From an uncultured Clostridia bacterium (GTDB lineage: Bacteria; Bacillota; Clostridia; Christensenellales; Aristaeellaceae): a DNA stretch of 64,000 nucleotides. Of the stretch, positions 7,025 through 16,218 are shown in pieces (position 1 is the first letter of the stretch; each line of letters begins with the position of its first letter). The notes below the pieces were generated by a model. That model did no database searches, had not been told where the DNA came from, and was given only the letters and a program-made list of their open reading frames with translations. The position numbers and the translations under genes are program-made. Where the stretch lies: assembly GCA_934675735.1 (NCBI GenBank), contig CAKURR010000006.1:1-64000 (forward strand), written 5' to 3'.

Positions 7025-8245
7025 ATGCAGACCGATTGCGTGATTCTTGGCGGCGGAGCGGGCGGCCTGTGCGCCGCCGCGGCGCTGGGCCGCAAGGGGC
7101 TTCGCGTCACGGTGGCGGAGCGCCTGCCGCGCGTGGGCAAAAAACTGCTGGCGACGGGCAACGGCCGCTGCAACCTGTCCAATACGGATATGCAGGCCGC
7201 GTATTACGGCAAGGCCGCGCCGTTTGTTCAGCAGCTGTACGCCGTCACGCCGCCGAGCGAAGTGGCCGCGTTCTTTTCCTCGCTCGGCCTGATGACCGCC
7301 GTGGAGGACGGACGCGTCTACCCGCGCACGATGGCCGCGTCCTCCGTGCTCGACGTGCTGCGCGCGGCCTGTGAGCGCGCATCCGTCACGATGATGACGG
7401 ATGCACAGGTCGTCGCCCTTTCGCCCTCCCGCCGCGGCGGTTGGTCGGTACAGCTGGCGGACGGCTCGGGCCTCTTCGCCCCGCACGTCATCGCCGCAAT
7501 GGGCGGAAGCGCCGCGCCTTCGATGGGCACGGACGGAACGGGCGCGCGGCTCATGCAGGCGTTGGGCCACGAAATCACGCCGCTCTACCCCGCGCTGGTG
7601 CAGCTTAAGTGCAGCCATCCGGCACTCAAGGGGCTGAAAGGCATTCGCACACAGGCCGAGTTGACGCTGCTCATCGACGGAAAACCCGCCGCGCGGGAAG
7701 TCGGCGAGCTGCTGCTGACGGATTACGGCGTGTCGGGCGTCTGCGTGTTCCAGCTTTCCCGCGAAGCCGCGCCCGCGCTGGCACAGAAGCGCGGCGTTCG
7801 GCTTTCCGTCAACTTTCTGCCGGAGGTCGAGTCCCTCCGCCCATGGCTGGATGCGCGCGTCGAGCAGCTTTCGCCCGCGTCCCTGCTGACGCTGACGACG
7901 GGCGTTCTGCCGCGCCTGCTGGCCCAGACGATTCTCAAAGAAGCGGGCCTTTCGCCGGATATGGACGCAGGCGCGCTTTCGGAGTCCGAAAAAGACGCGC
8001 TCTGCCGCGCGCTTTCGGCCTTCCCGCTGGTCGTCACGGGCACACAGGGCTTTGCGAACGCGCAGGTCACGCGCGGCGGTGTGTCGCTCGCGGACGTCGA
8101 TCCGCTGACGATGGCTTCCCGCCTGTTTGACGGGCTGCACATCGTCGGCGAGCTGCTCGATGCGGATGGCCCGTGCGGCGGCTATAATCTGCATTTCGCC
8201 TTTGCCGGCGCACTGACGGCGGCCAAGGCGATTACCGGGGAATGA
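7025..8245 (+). CDS. NAD(P)/FAD-dependent oxidoreductase, HI0933/BaiN-like
   Basis: The 406-residue flavoprotein starts with a dinucleotide-binding loop, VILGGGAGGLCAAAALG (residues 6-22), and has the family hallmark KKLLATGNGRCNLSN. The C-terminus ends in the second FAD-contact motif, DADGPCGGYNLHFAFAGA. This family (HI0933, YtfP, YhiN, BaiN) is widespread; a clostridial member has been linked to bile acid ring reduction, but most have no known substrate. GGAGG sits 8 bases before the ATG. It is followed by another flavoprotein on the same strand, 108 bases away; the two belong to different families. Confidence 0.9.
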   Translation: MQTDCVILGGGAGGLCAAAALGRKGLRVTVAERLPRVGKKLLATGNGRCNLSNTDMQAAYYGKAAPFVQQLYAVTPPSEVAAFFSSLGLMTAVEDGRVYPRTMAASSVLDVLRAACERASVTMMTDAQVVALSPSRRGGWSVQLADGSGLFAPHVIAAMGGSAAPSMGTDGTGARLMQALGHEITPLYPALVQLKCSHPALKGLKGIRTQAELTLLIDGKPAAREVGELLLTDYGVSGVCVFQLSREAAPALAQKRGVRLSVNFLPEVESLRPWLDARVEQLSPASLLTLTTGVLPRLLAQTILKEAGLSPDMDAGALSESEKDALCRALSAFPLVVTGTQGFANAQVTRGGVSLADVDPLTMASRLFDGLHIVGELLDADGPCGGYNLHFAFAGALTAAKAITGE

Positions 8246-8309
8246 CGTTTACGCGTGACTGAAAACTCAAGGTTTGCGAATTTCCCACATCATCTGCCGC
8301 TCTGCGTCG

Positions 8310-8339
8310 AATGGAAAACTATTTAATGGAAAACTGTTT
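8310..8339 (+). repeat. 15-bp tandem duplication before the second flavoprotein gene
   Basis: AATGGAAAACTATTT is followed directly by AATGGAAAACTGTTT (one mismatch). The pair ends 3 bases before the GGAGG of the gene at 8354, so it would be in the mRNA leader or overlap an operator. No function is evident. Confidence 0.7.
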
Positions 8340-8353
8340 TTCGGAGGAATATC

Positions 8354-9964
8354 ATGCTTCGGCTTCACAATATCAAACTGCCGCTTTCCTATCACAGCAA
8401 GGCGCTTGTGCAGGCGGCGGCCAAAGCGCTGGGCGTTTCGCAAAGCGCCGTCGAGCGCTGCGAAATCAGCAAAAAGAGCGTCGATGCGCGCAAAAAAAAC
8501 GACGTCTGCTTCGTCGTCGCTCTGGATGTCACGCTCAAGAACCCGCAGGATGAAAAGCGCATCGCCGCGCGGCTCACGCCCTCCGTCGGCGGCATGGTCA
8601 CGCCCTATGCGCCGCCCGCCGTCGCCAAGCTCGACCGCGCGCCCGCCGTCCGCCCGATTGTCGTCGGTTTCGGCCCTGCCGGTTTATTTGCCGCACTGAC
8701 GCTGGCCGAAGCGGGCGCACGCCCCATCGTGCTGGAACGCGGCCAAGACGTGGATACCCGCACCCGCGATGTGCACGCCTACTGGTCGCGCGGCACAGAA
8801 GCCTTTTCCCCGTCCTCCAACGTGCAGTTCGGCGAGGGCGGCGCGGGCACGTTTTCCGACGGCAAGCTCAACACGGGCACGAAAGACCCGCGCGGCGAGC
8901 ACATTCTGCGTACATTTGTGCGCTTCGGCGCACCGCACGACATTCTCATTGACGCCAAGCCGCACATCGGCACGGATAAGCTCTGCGGCGTGGTCAAGGC
9001 CATGCGCATGCGGATTCTCGAGCTGGGCGGCGAGGTGCGCTTCTGCGCGCGGCTGACGAGCGTACTGCATACGAACGGCCATGTCACCGCCGTTCGCTAT
9101 GAGGACGCACAGGGCGAACAGGAACTGTCCGCCGAATCCGTCATCCTCGCCATCGGCCACAGCGCCCGCGACACGTTTGAGTCGCTGCTTGCGGGCGGCA
9201 TCACGCTGGTGCAGAAGCCCTTCTCCATCGGCGCGCGCATTGAGCATCCGCAGAGCCTCATCAACGCCTCGCAGTACGGCGCGGCGGCGGGCCATCCGGC
9301 GCTTGGCGCGGCGGATTACAAGCTGGCGCTGCACCTGCCGAGCGGCCGCAGCGTCTACACGTTCTGCATGTGCCCGGGCGGCACGGTCGTCGCCGCGGCC
9401 AGCGAACCCGACAGCGTCGTCACCAACGGCATGAGCTATTACGTCCGCGACGGCGCAAACGCCAACAGCGCGCTGCTCGTGGGCGTCGGGCCGGAGGATT
9501 TCGGCAGCGAGCACCCGCTGGCGGGCATGTTCCTCCAGCGCGAAATCGAGCGCCGCGCCTTCGTGCTGGGCGGCAGAAGCGGCAAAGCCCCTTGCCAGAC
9601 CGTCGGCGACCTGCTTGCCGGCCGCGCAAGCGGGAAGCTGGGCGCCGTCGAGCCGAGCTACAAGCCGGGCGTTGTGCCGTGCGATTTGGCCGAACTTCTG
9701 CCCGCGCCGCTCATCGGGGCAATGCGGGAAGCGCTTCCGCTGCTGGGCCGCCGCCTGCACGGCTTTGACCTGCCCGACGCGGTGCTCACCGGCCCGGAAA
9801 CGCGCTCCTCTTCGCCCGTACGCATCTCCCGCGACGAAACCTTCCAGAGCATCGGCGTATTGGGACTGTATCCCTGCGGCGAGGGCGCGGGCTACGCGGG
9901 CGGCATCACCTCCGCCGCGGTGGACGGCGTGCGATGCGCCGAAGCCGTGCTCAAGGCCTACTGA
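8354..9964 (+). CDS. FAD-dependent dehydrogenase of the COG2509 type
   Basis: The 536-residue protein has an N-terminal region of about 100 residues with a basic DNA- or nucleotide-binding-like look (SKALVQAAAKALGVSQSAVE), then the FAD loop VVGFGPAGLFAALTLAEAG at about 103-121, the conserved NVQFGEGGAGTFSDGKLNT, SSSPVRISRD, and a final FAD segment GLYPCGEGAGYAGGITSAAV. These match the uncharacterised FAD dehydrogenase family COG2509. No substrate is known. GGAGG lies 6 bases upstream. It ends 2 bases before the stop codon of the convergent SPOR-like gene, leaving no room for a terminator. Confidence 0.88.
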   Translation: MLRLHNIKLPLSYHSKALVQAAAKALGVSQSAVERCEISKKSVDARKKNDVCFVVALDVTLKNPQDEKRIAARLTPSVGGMVTPYAPPAVAKLDRAPAVRPIVVGFGPAGLFAALTLAEAGARPIVLERGQDVDTRTRDVHAYWSRGTEAFSPSSNVQFGEGGAGTFSDGKLNTGTKDPRGEHILRTFVRFGAPHDILIDAKPHIGTDKLCGVVKAMRMRILELGGEVRFCARLTSVLHTNGHVTAVRYEDAQGEQELSAESVILAIGHSARDTFESLLAGGITLVQKPFSIGARIEHPQSLINASQYGAAAGHPALGAADYKLALHLPSGRSVYTFCMCPGGTVVAAASEPDSVVTNGMSYYVRDGANANSALLVGVGPEDFGSEHPLAGMFLQREIERRAFVLGGRSGKAPCQTVGDLLAGRASGKLGAVEPSYKPGVVPCDLAELLPAPLIGAMREALPLLGRRLHGFDLPDAVLTGPETRSSSPVRISRDETFQSIGVLGLYPCGEGAGYAGGITSAAVDGVRCAEAVLKAY

Positions 9965-9966
9965 TT

Positions 9967-10695
9967 TTACTGATTCACCAGCGCCCGCCGCAGCTCGCGG
10001 CAGAGCAGCGCCGTCGTCGCCCGTGCATAGGGCCGCACGTCCGTCGGCGTTTCCTCCATCAGCGCGCACCAGTTGATGAGGCTCTGTGCCAGCTGTGTAT
10101 ACAGCGCGTTTTCCGGATGGGCCGAAACCGCCTGCCGCGCCTGTGCGCGCACATCGGCGAGGATGCTTTCCAGCGCTTCGTCTCCTTCCAGTCGGGCGAG
10201 CGTTTCATCCGGCAGGTGCAGCAGCCGCGCCGCCGTCTGCGCGTCGGTTTCGCCTGCGCTCAGGCTCACATCCACGCGCGCGAGCGTTTCTTCGGTGACA
10301 AAGCATGCCATCCCCCCGGCCGCCGCATCCGTGAGCGCCGCCCGGCCGGAAGCCGCATCCGCAATCAGCCGCATGCGCGCATCCTGCCAAACGGCGCACG
10401 GCACGCCCAGCCCGGCCAGCCGCGCGCGCTCGCTCTGCGCGCTCTCCCCGCTGTCAAACACGCCGAGCTGAAGCAGGGCGATCTTTCTTTCGGGCAGAAC
10501 GAGGCTGATTTCGCTTGCGCGCAAGGCGGCAAACGCCTGCACACCCCCGCGAAGCTTCGCCGCCAGATACGCCCGCAAATCGGGTGCCATCGCCGCCGAC
10601 GCAAGCGCCAGCAGCGCCGCAGCCAGAATCACGCGGTTTCGGATTTTCCTTGCCCGTTGGCGCCTTTGCCTGCCGGTGAGCCGCCGCTTTGCCAT
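9967..10695 (-). CDS. Membrane-anchored protein with SPOR-like domain
   Basis: The 242-residue product begins with a very basic stretch (about residues 3-20, many R and K), then one hydrophobic segment (about 21-40) that would anchor it with the bulk outside. Residues about 70-125 (KIALLQLGVFDSGESAQSER, then LGVPCAVWQDARMRLIAD) resemble a SPOR fold, which binds denuded peptidoglycan at division septa or around forespores. The C-terminal half is helical and unassigned. AGGGG lies 7 bases before the ATG. The SPOR call is from pattern only, and a role in division or sporulation is an inference. Confidence 0.65.
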   Translation of the reverse strand: MAKRRLTGRQRRQRARKIRNRVILAAALLALASAAMAPDLRAYLAAKLRGGVQAFAALRASEISLVLPERKIALLQLGVFDSGESAQSERARLAGLGVPCAVWQDARMRLIADAASGRAALTDAAAGGMACFVTEETLARVDVSLSAGETDAQTAARLLHLPDETLARLEGDEALESILADVRAQARQAVSAHPENALYTQLAQSLINWCALMEETPTDVRPYARATTALLCRELRRALVNQ

Positions 10696-10775
10696 CCGCT
10701 TCCCCTCCGTTTCGCCCTTGAGCCTATGAGGCCCGCCGCCGAATTATCCCTTGACCCAGTATGAGGTGAATGAAG

Positions 10776-11531
10776 ATGAAATATACGTTGGATACCCTGC
10801 CCGTTCTGGATGCGTATCGCGAAAACGGCGAATGCCCCCTCTGCCGCCTGCGCATCGGCTGTGAGGACCAATATGTGGACAGCATGCTCGGCGCGGCGTA
10901 TATGGAGCCGGATTGTCGGGTCAAGACCAACGAAGTCGGCTTCTGCTCGCGGCATTTCGGGCTGATGTTCGAGCGCCGCAATCGGCTCGGCCTTGCGCTG
11001 ATGACCCATACGCATATGCAGGCCGTTACGCGCGACCTTGAAGCGATTTTGTCGGGCAGCGGCAGCCCGAAGGGCCTGCTCTCCGCGCTTCGCGGCGGCA
11101 AAACCGAGGATACCCGCGCCGCAAAAATCCGTGAACGCCTTTCCGGCTGTGTCATCTGCGAACAAATCGACGGCGCGCTCAGCCGCTACGCCTACACCAT
11201 CGCCCAGCTTTACGGCACAAACGCCGAATTTAAGCAGATGTTTGACAGCTCGAAGGGCTTCTGCCTGCCGCATCTGGCCCTTGTGCTCGATATGGCGCAA
11301 AAGACGCTCCCCGCCGCACAGGCCGACGTGTTTTGCAAAGCCGTCGCCGCCGTGGAACTGCCGAACCTGGAGCGCCTTTCCAAAGAACTGGAGTGGTTCA
11401 CGCTCAAATACGATTTCCGCAACGCCGACAAGCCCTGGGGCAGCAGCCGCGACGCGGTGGAGCGCTCCATCAACAAGCTGATGGGCGCATGCGTCGGCGA
11501 GGAAGCAAAAATGCCCGCACACAACGATTGA
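10776..11531 (+). CDS. DUF6062 family protein
   Basis: The 251-residue protein has two similar cysteine/histidine modules: CPLCRLRIGCED with CSRHFGLM at about 19-66, and CVICEQIDG with CLPHLALV at about 120-165. Repeated CxxC...CxxH patterns like these suggest two zinc sites. This matches a clostridial protein family of unknown function (DUF6062). The ATG at 10776 is 7 bases from GAGGTG; an ATG at 10770 lies only one base from it. It is a single-gene unit closed by the hairpin at 11541-11595. Confidence 0.8.
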   Translation: MKYTLDTLPVLDAYRENGECPLCRLRIGCEDQYVDSMLGAAYMEPDCRVKTNEVGFCSRHFGLMFERRNRLGLALMTHTHMQAVTRDLEAILSGSGSPKGLLSALRGGKTEDTRAAKIRERLSGCVICEQIDGALSRYAYTIAQLYGTNAEFKQMFDSSKGFCLPHLALVLDMAQKTLPAAQADVFCKAVAAVELPNLERLSKELEWFTLKYDFRNADKPWGSSRDAVERSINKLMGACVGEEAKMPAHND

Positions 11532-11540
11532 TTTCATGCA

Positions 11541-11595
11541 AAAACGGAGCGCTTTCCCTTCTTTCAAGGGATAAAGCGCTCCGCTTTTTATTTTG
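11541..11595. terminator. Bidirectional terminator
   Basis: A long inverted repeat (CGGAGCGCTTT with TAAAGCGCTCCG, plus an inner CCCTT/AAGGG) has A-tracts on one side and T-tracts on the other. It separates the DUF6062 gene from the convergent lon-engB unit. Confidence 0.85.
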
Positions 11596-11635
11596 GCTGT
11601 CAAATCGATTATTGGATATGCTAAAAGACTTGGTT

Positions 11636-12271
11636 TCAGTCCTCCATCGGCGGGTTCGGTTCGCCCGCCGCGTCGTCCTGCTCCTCTTCGGCATAGCAGA
11701 CCTGCTCGATTTTGTTCAGCAGCTCTTCCTTGCCCGTTCCGTCCTCCGAGGAGAACGGAATAACCTGCCACGGCTGAACCAGCAGCCCGCGGCAGATGGG
11801 CGCAAGGTATTTCATGCGCGCGCCGCGGCTGATTTTATCCGCCTTCGTCGCCACGACGGTGAACGGAATGCCCGCCTGGCGCAGAAACATGCCCATTTCC
11901 TTATCCTCGGCGCTCGGCTCGTGGCGGATATCCACCAGATGAAAGACGTGGCAGAGATCCTCCGTTGTGGCAAAATAATCCTGCATCATCTTGCCCCAGG
12001 AGAGCTTTTCCTCTTTGCTGACCTTCGCGAAGCCGTAGCCCGGCAGATCGATGAAATTGATTTCATTGTTAATCTGATAGACGTTGATGAGCCGCGTTTT
12101 GCCCGGCGTGGCGCTCGTTCGGGCGAGCTTGTTGCGGTTGGTCAGCCGGTTAATCATCGAGGATTTGCCCACGTTGCTCTTGCCCGCAAAGGCCACCTCG
12201 GGGCAGCCCTTCGTGGCAAAAGCGCCGTAGTCCTTCATGGATGTGATAAAATCAGCGCGTTTAACGATCAT
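11636..12271 (-). CDS. engB: Ribosome biogenesis GTP-binding protein EngB/YsxC
   Basis: The 211-residue GTPase assists assembly of the large ribosomal subunit. Its GTPase motifs are complete: G1 GKSNVGKSS (about residues 30-38), the TPGKTR switch, G3 DLPGYGFA, G4 TKAD and a G5 region SSEDGTG. The acidic C-terminal tail (EEEQDDAAGEP) extends a little beyond the usual length. Two consecutive ATG codons exist; the one at 12271 is 6 bases from GGAG and is preferred. It lies 15 bases downstream of lon, the classic firmicute lon-ysxC pair. Confidence 0.96.
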   Translation of the reverse strand: MIVKRADFITSMKDYGAFATKGCPEVAFAGKSNVGKSSMINRLTNRNKLARTSATPGKTRLINVYQINNEINFIDLPGYGFAKVSKEEKLSWGKMMQDYFATTEDLCHVFHLVDIRHEPSAEDKEMGMFLRQAGIPFTVVATKADKISRGARMKYLAPICRGLLVQPWQVIPFSSEDGTGKEELLNKIEQVCYAEEEQDDAAGEPNPPMED

Positions 12272-12286
12272 CATATGCTCCTTTTC

Positions 12287-14638
12287 TTATGCCTGCGGCT
12301 TGGGGGCGGGCTTTTCGCAAAGCGCCGTTTCCAGCACGGTGTGCACATCCTCCGCGGGAATGATGGTCAGCGCCTCGCGCACATTGGCAGGCACTTCCTC
12401 CAAATCCTTGAGGTTTTCCTTCGGGATGAGCACGGTGTCGATGCCCGCGCGGTGCGCTGCCAGCAGCTTTTCCTTCAGCCCGCCGATGGGCAGAACGCGG
12501 CCGCGCAGCGTGATTTCGCCCGTCATGGCGACGTTCTGCCGAACGGCAATACCCGTCAGCGCGGAAACCAGCGCCGTGGTCATCGTCACGCCCGCGCTCG
12601 GGCCGTCCTTGGGCACCGCGCCCTCCGGCACGTGGATGTGAATATCGAGTTTTTTATAAAATTCGGGGTCGATGCCAAATTCGACCGCGTGCGCGCGCAC
12701 GTAGGATTTCGCCGCACGGGCGCTCTCCTTCATCACGTCGCCGAGACTGCCCGTCAGCTCGAGCACGCCCGTACCCGGCATGGTCGTCGTCTCGATTTGC
12801 AGCGTATCGCCGCCGACGACCGTATACGCCAAACCGTTGACCACGCCGACCTCCGGCTTTTTGCCCGCCTTTTCGTAGTGGAAACGCGGCGCGCCGAGGA
12901 ACTTTTCAAGCTTTTCCGGCGTCACCGTGACGGTATCGATGTTTTCGTCAATCATCTCCACCGCGCTCTTGCGGACGACCTTGCCGATAGTGCGCTGCAA
13001 GCGGCGCACACCCGCCTCCAGCGTATAGCCGCGAATCAGGCTGCGCATCACCTTGTCGCCGATGCGCACGCTCTTGGGCGCAAGGCCGTGCTCTTCAATC
13101 TGCTTGGGCAGCAGATGGCGCTTGGCGATGTTCAGCTTTTCATCCTCGGTGTAGCCGCTGACCTCGATAAGCTCCATGCGGTCGAGCAGCGGACGCGGAA
13201 TGGTATCCACCGAGTTGGCCGTGGTGATGAACATTACGCCGGAAAGGTCGAACGGCGCTTCGAGATAATGGTCGCGGAAGGCGTCGTTCTGCGCGCTGTC
13301 AAGCACCTCGAGCATCGCGCTGGCCGGATCGCCGCGCACGTCAGAGGCCATCTTGTCGATTTCATCGAACAGGAACACGGGATTCATCGTGCCCGCCTGC
13401 TTGATGGAGGAGATGATGCGGCCCGGAATCGCGCCGATATACGTTCTGCGGTGACCGCGAATCTCCGCCTCGTCGCGCACGCCGCCCAGCGACATCTGAA
13501 CGAACTTGCGCCCCAGCGCGCGGGCGATGCTCTTGGCGATGGAGGTTTTGCCCACGCCCGGCGGGCCTACAAAGCAGAGTACGGGCCCCTTCATGTTGTT
13601 TTTGATGCGGCAGACGGCCAGATATTCGATGACGCGCTGCTTCACCTCGTCCAGCCCGTAGTGATCCTCGGCCAGAATCCGCCGCGCGCGCTTGAGGTCA
13701 AGGTTATCCGGCGTGGTCTTGCCCCACGGCAAATCCAGCAGCCACTCGATATACGTGCGGCTGACCCCGATTTCGGGGCTGCCCGGGGCCATGCGGCTCA
13801 GGCGTTCCAGCTCGCGGGCCGCCTTGTCGCGGGCCTCGTCGTTCATCGGCGTTTTCGCCAGCCGTTCGCGCAGATCCTCGACGTCCGTCGCGTCCTTGTC
13901 GCCCAGCTCGGTCTGAATGGCCTTAATCTGCTCGCGCAGAAAATAATCCTTCTGATTCTGCTCAATCTGCTTGCGGACGCGGGCCTGCACTTTTTTCTCC
14001 ACGCCCGCCAGTTCCGTTTCGCGCACGAGCAGCGCGCAGACCGATTCCAGCCGCGCCAGCTCGTCAAACTCTTCGAGCACCTGCTGACGGTCGTCGATTT
14101 TGCTGAGCACGTTGGCCGCAATCACATCCGCCAGCTGACCCGGGTCTTCGATTTCGAGTACAGACTGCATCGTTTCGCCTGCAATGCGCCCGCTCATCTT
14201 GCAGTATTCCTCAAAATAATGGTGCGCCGTGCGCAGAAGCGCATCCGTCTCGATGGAAACGGGCGTGCCCGGCTCTTCCATCTCGTCCAGCGCGCCGACG
14301 AAAAACGGCTCCTCCTGGGTCACCGCGCGCAGAATCGCGCGGCTTTTGCCCTCCACGAGCACGCGGACGTTGTCGCCCGGCAGTCTGAGCACCTGCTTGA
14401 TGCTGGCGATTGTGCCGACATGATAAATATCGTCAATGGCGGGATCATCCACATCCATATCGCGCTGCGCAACCAGAAAAATGCGCTGATTTTCATCCAT
14501 GGCCTGCTCCAGCGCCGCAACGGATTTCTTGCGGCCCACATCGAAATGCAGCACCATGTGCGGAAAGACCATCAGCCCCCGCAGCGGCAGCATCGGCAGG
14601 CTGACCGGCTCCGTCTGTTTCTTTTTCGGCTTAGCCAA
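12287..14638 (-). CDS. lon: ATP-dependent protease Lon
   Basis: The 783-residue cytoplasmic AAA+ protease degrades misfolded and regulatory proteins. Domains in order: N-terminal substrate-binding domain (about 12-200) with a coiled-coil region, AAA+ module with Walker A GPPGVGKT and Walker [10 protein letters not shown], the sensor region [16 protein letters not shown], and the C-terminal serine protease with [10 protein letters not shown] carrying the catalytic serine. The length is that of bacterial LonA. The start is a TTG at 14638 with GGAGG 9 bases upstream; no ATG is better placed. A strong promoter precedes it. I see no clear CtsR or CIRCE heat-shock operator in that promoter. Confidence 0.97.
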   Translation of the reverse strand: MAKPKKKQTEPVSLPMLPLRGLMVFPHMVLHFDVGRKKSVAALEQAMDENQRIFLVAQRDMDVDDPAIDDIYHVGTIASIKQVLRLPGDNVRVLVEGKSRAILRAVTQEEPFFVGALDEMEEPGTPVSIETDALLRTAHHYFEEYCKMSGRIAGETMQSVLEIEDPGQLADVIAANVLSKIDDRQQVLEEFDELARLESVCALLVRETELAGVEKKVQARVRKQIEQNQKDYFLREQIKAIQTELGDKDATDVEDLRERLAKTPMNDEARDKAARELERLSRMAPGSPEIGVSRTYIEWLLDLPWGKTTPDNLDLKRARRILAEDHYGLDEVKQRVIEYLAVCRIKNNMKGPVLCFVGPPGVGKTSIAKSIARALGRKFVQMSLGGVRDEAEIRGHRRTYIGAIPGRIISSIKQAGTMNPVFLFDEIDKMASDVRGDPASAMLEVLDSAQNDAFRDHYLEAPFDLSGVMFITTANSVDTIPRPLLDRMELIEVSGYTEDEKLNIAKRHLLPKQIEEHGLAPKSVRIGDKVMRSLIRGYTLEAGVRRLQRTIGKVVRKSAVEMIDENIDTVTVTPEKLEKFLGAPRFHYEKAGKKPEVGVVNGLAYTVVGGDTLQIETTTMPGTGVLELTGSLGDVMKESARAAKSYVRAHAVEFGIDPEFYKKLDIHIHVPEGAVPKDGPSAGVTMTTALVSALTGIAVRQNVAMTGEITLRGRVLPIGGLKEKLLAAHRAGIDTVLIPKENLKDLEEVPANVREALTIIPAEDVHTVLETALCEKPAPKPQA

Positions 14639-14696
14639 TGCTTGTTTCCTCCTTTATCCGCCTTGTTTTCGTAAAAGCTCAAGACGGCGTGCAACC

Positions 14697-14725
14697 ATTA
14701 TACATGAGGTTTTGTGTTTTTGCAA
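14697..14725 (-). promoter_or_regulatory. Promoter of lon-engB
   Basis: TTGCAA (14725-14720), a 17-base spacer and a consensus TATAAT (14702-14697) on the minus strand, about 60 bases before the lon TTG start. Confidence 0.8.
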
Positions 14726-14816
14726 CAGATTGGGGCCGACCAACTGTTTCCTAGCGAAAACTGTCATTTTCACAGGCACAAAAAGGTGCGTACTCCTCTT
14801 TTCGCCGTGTTTTTGC

Positions 14817-14822
14817 TATAAT
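14817..14822 (+). promoter_or_regulatory. Extended -10 promoter of the macrodomain gene
   Basis: TGCTATAAT is a perfect extended -10, without a good -35. It lies 64 bases before the ATG at 14887 and is the only clear plus-strand promoter for the macrodomain gene. Confidence 0.6.
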
Positions 14823-14886
14823 CATCTCAAGCGGCGCGGCTGTCTTTTGCCCGCGCCCCGACCCTTTTGATGAAAGGATGATGAAG

Positions 14887-15699
14887 ATGCTTCAGGCCGA
14901 ACGCCGCCTTTTTCTGATTGAGTCGCTGCTTGCCGAAAACGCCGCCTATCGCGATGTCGATATTCCCTCAGACGCGGATGGACAGCGCCGCCTGCTGCGC
15001 GCGCTGATGAACGTGCGCCCGCCCAAGCCCATCGGCGGCGAGTTTCTGCGCGTGCAGGACGACTATCTCGCGGACGCGCTCGCGCACAAAACCGTCACGG
15101 ACGCGGACAGCCTGCCCTTCCTCCGTCCGGGCATCAGCCTGTGGCAGGGCGATATCACGACGCTTCGCTGCGACGCGATTGTCAACGCCGCCAACAGCGG
15201 CATGACGGGCTGCTATGTGCCGTGCCACCGCTGCATTGACAACGCGATTCACACTTATGCGGGCGTTCAGCTTCGGCTGGCCTGCGCTGATTTGATGCAA
15301 AAGCAGGGCCGTGAAGAGCCTGTGGGGCGCGCAAAAATCACCCCGGCCTTCAACCTGCCCTGCCGCTATGTGCTGCACACCGTCGGTCCGATGATTGCCG
15401 ACGCCGTCACGCAGAAGGATTGCCGCCTGCTTTCCGACTGTTATCGCGCCTGCCTGTCGCTGGCCGCCGAAAATGGGCTGCAAAGCGTCGCTTTCTGCTG
15501 CATCTCCACCGGCGAGTTCCGCTTTCCCAATGGCCTCGCCGCCGAAATCGCCGTGCAGACGGTCACGGATTTTCTGCAAACCGAGACGAGCATCCGCCGC
15601 GTCATCTTCAACGTGTTCAAAGACGAGGACAAAACCCTCTACGCTGCGCTGCTCGGCGTGCCGCGGGATGCTCACGCTTCGCCGCGCACGACCTTCTGA
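14887..15699 (+). CDS. Zinc-type macrodomain protein, probable ADP-ribosyl hydrolase
   Basis: The 270-residue protein has an N-terminal helical extension (1-80) followed by a macrodomain (about 83-255). ADP-ribose-binding segments are visible: LWQGDITTLRCDAIVNAANS, then an insertion GCYVPCHRCIDNAIH whose cysteines and histidine form the zinc site of the Zn-macro class, ALHTVGP-like YVLHTVGP, and the phosphate loop CISTGEFRFP. Zn-macro proteins remove ADP-ribose from proteins and are typically encoded with a class M sirtuin; the matching sirtuin lies 520 bases downstream here. The ATG at 14887 is 9 bases from AAAGG. The 3' end overlaps the antisense HxlR gene by 28 bases. Confidence 0.9.
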   Translation: MLQAERRLFLIESLLAENAAYRDVDIPSDADGQRRLLRALMNVRPPKPIGGEFLRVQDDYLADALAHKTVTDADSLPFLRPGISLWQGDITTLRCDAIVNAANSGMTGCYVPCHRCIDNAIHTYAGVQLRLACADLMQKQGREEPVGRAKITPAFNLPCRYVLHTVGPMIADAVTQKDCRLLSDCYRACLSLAAENGLQSVAFCCISTGEFRFPNGLAAEIAVQTVTDFLQTETSIRRVIFNVFKDEDKTLYAALLGVPRDAHASPRTTF

Positions 15700-16007
15700 T
15701 AGTCCTTGCCCCACATTTCCAGCGCGTCAAGAATCGGGCGCATGGTATCGCCCAGCTCGCTGAGCGCATATTCCACGCGCGGCGGCACTTCGGGATACAC
15801 CGTGCGCGTCACCAGCCCGTCGGCCTCCATCGCGCGCAGATTATCCGTCAGCACCTTCTGGCTCAGCCCGGGAATATCCTTGAGCAGCTCGTTGAACCGC
15901 CACGGACGGACGAGCAGCCGCTGCACAATCAGAATCTTCCACTTGTTGCCGATGAGCTGCACGGCGGTCGCCACGGGGCAATCCGGCAATTCGGCTTTGG
16001 TCAGCAT
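15672..16007 (-). CDS. HxlR-family winged-helix regulator
   Basis: This 111-residue DNA-binding protein has the HxlR winged helix: CPVATAVQLIGNKWKILIVQ (residues 10-29), then RPWRFNELLKDIPGLSQKVL and the wing VTRTVYPEVPPRVEY. The N-terminal cysteine at residue 10 is the one used as a redox or electrophile sensor in members such as HypR and YodB. AGGAGG lies 7 bases before the ATG. It is embedded between the macrodomain and sirtuin genes on the opposite strand, which makes both of them, and itself, likely targets; this is inference from position. Confidence 0.93.
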   Translation of the reverse strand: MLTKAELPDCPVATAVQLIGNKWKILIVQRLLVRPWRFNELLKDIPGLSQKVLTDNLRAMEADGLVTRTVYPEVPPRVEYALSELGDTMRPILDALEMWGKDYQKVVRGEA

Positions 16008-16067
16008 ATGTATTCCTCCTTAACAGTCAAACGGAAACCAACCGTCTAAAATGAATGCCGCATGCTT

Positions 16068-16097
16068 ATTGTAGGGCGGCATGCCGGGGCGTGTCAA
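16068..16097 (-). promoter_or_regulatory. HxlR promoter with possible operators
   Basis: TTGACA (16097-16092), an 18-base spacer and TACAAT (16073-16068) on the minus strand. The spacer holds the 8-bp palindrome GGCATGCC, and ACGG-N7-CCGT lies downstream (around 16030-16045), before the ribosome binding site. Both could be HxlR autoregulatory sites. The 18-base spacing recalls promoters of redox regulators, but no operator is proven. Confidence 0.65.
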
Positions 16098-16165
16098 GCC
16101 CTGCTGTTGGGCGGGTACAGCGCTTTCGACGCGCATCCGACAGCCAAACCGCGCAAAACCGACCG

Positions 16166-16204
16166 AACCATCCAAACGAGTCATCCGAACGAATCATCCC
16201 TGGA
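16166..16204 (+). repeat. Three imperfect 13-bp direct repeats before the SirTM gene
   Basis: Positions 16166-16178, 16179-16191 and 16192-16204 share the core (A/T)CATCC(A/G)AACG-like sequence in tandem and end at the GGAAGG ribosome binding site of the sirtuin gene. They could bind a regulator or RNA-binding protein. No plus-strand promoter is obvious in this gap. Confidence 0.5.
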
Positions 16205-16218
16205 AGGAAAAGTGAATT

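Noticed and set aside
6188..8245. A long plus-strand frame joining the end of the radical SAM gene region to the flavoprotein
   Set aside because: The true flavoprotein start is the ATG at 7025 with promoter and GGAGG; the upstream part is antisense to the NUDIX gene.
11333..14674. A 1113-residue plus-strand open frame over lon and engB
   Set aside because: Antisense shadow of two clearly recognised genes; it also crosses their terminator and promoter.
14640..14760. CtsR or CIRCE heat-shock operator upstream of lon
   Set aside because: No heptad repeat or CIRCE inverted repeat could be found around the lon promoter.
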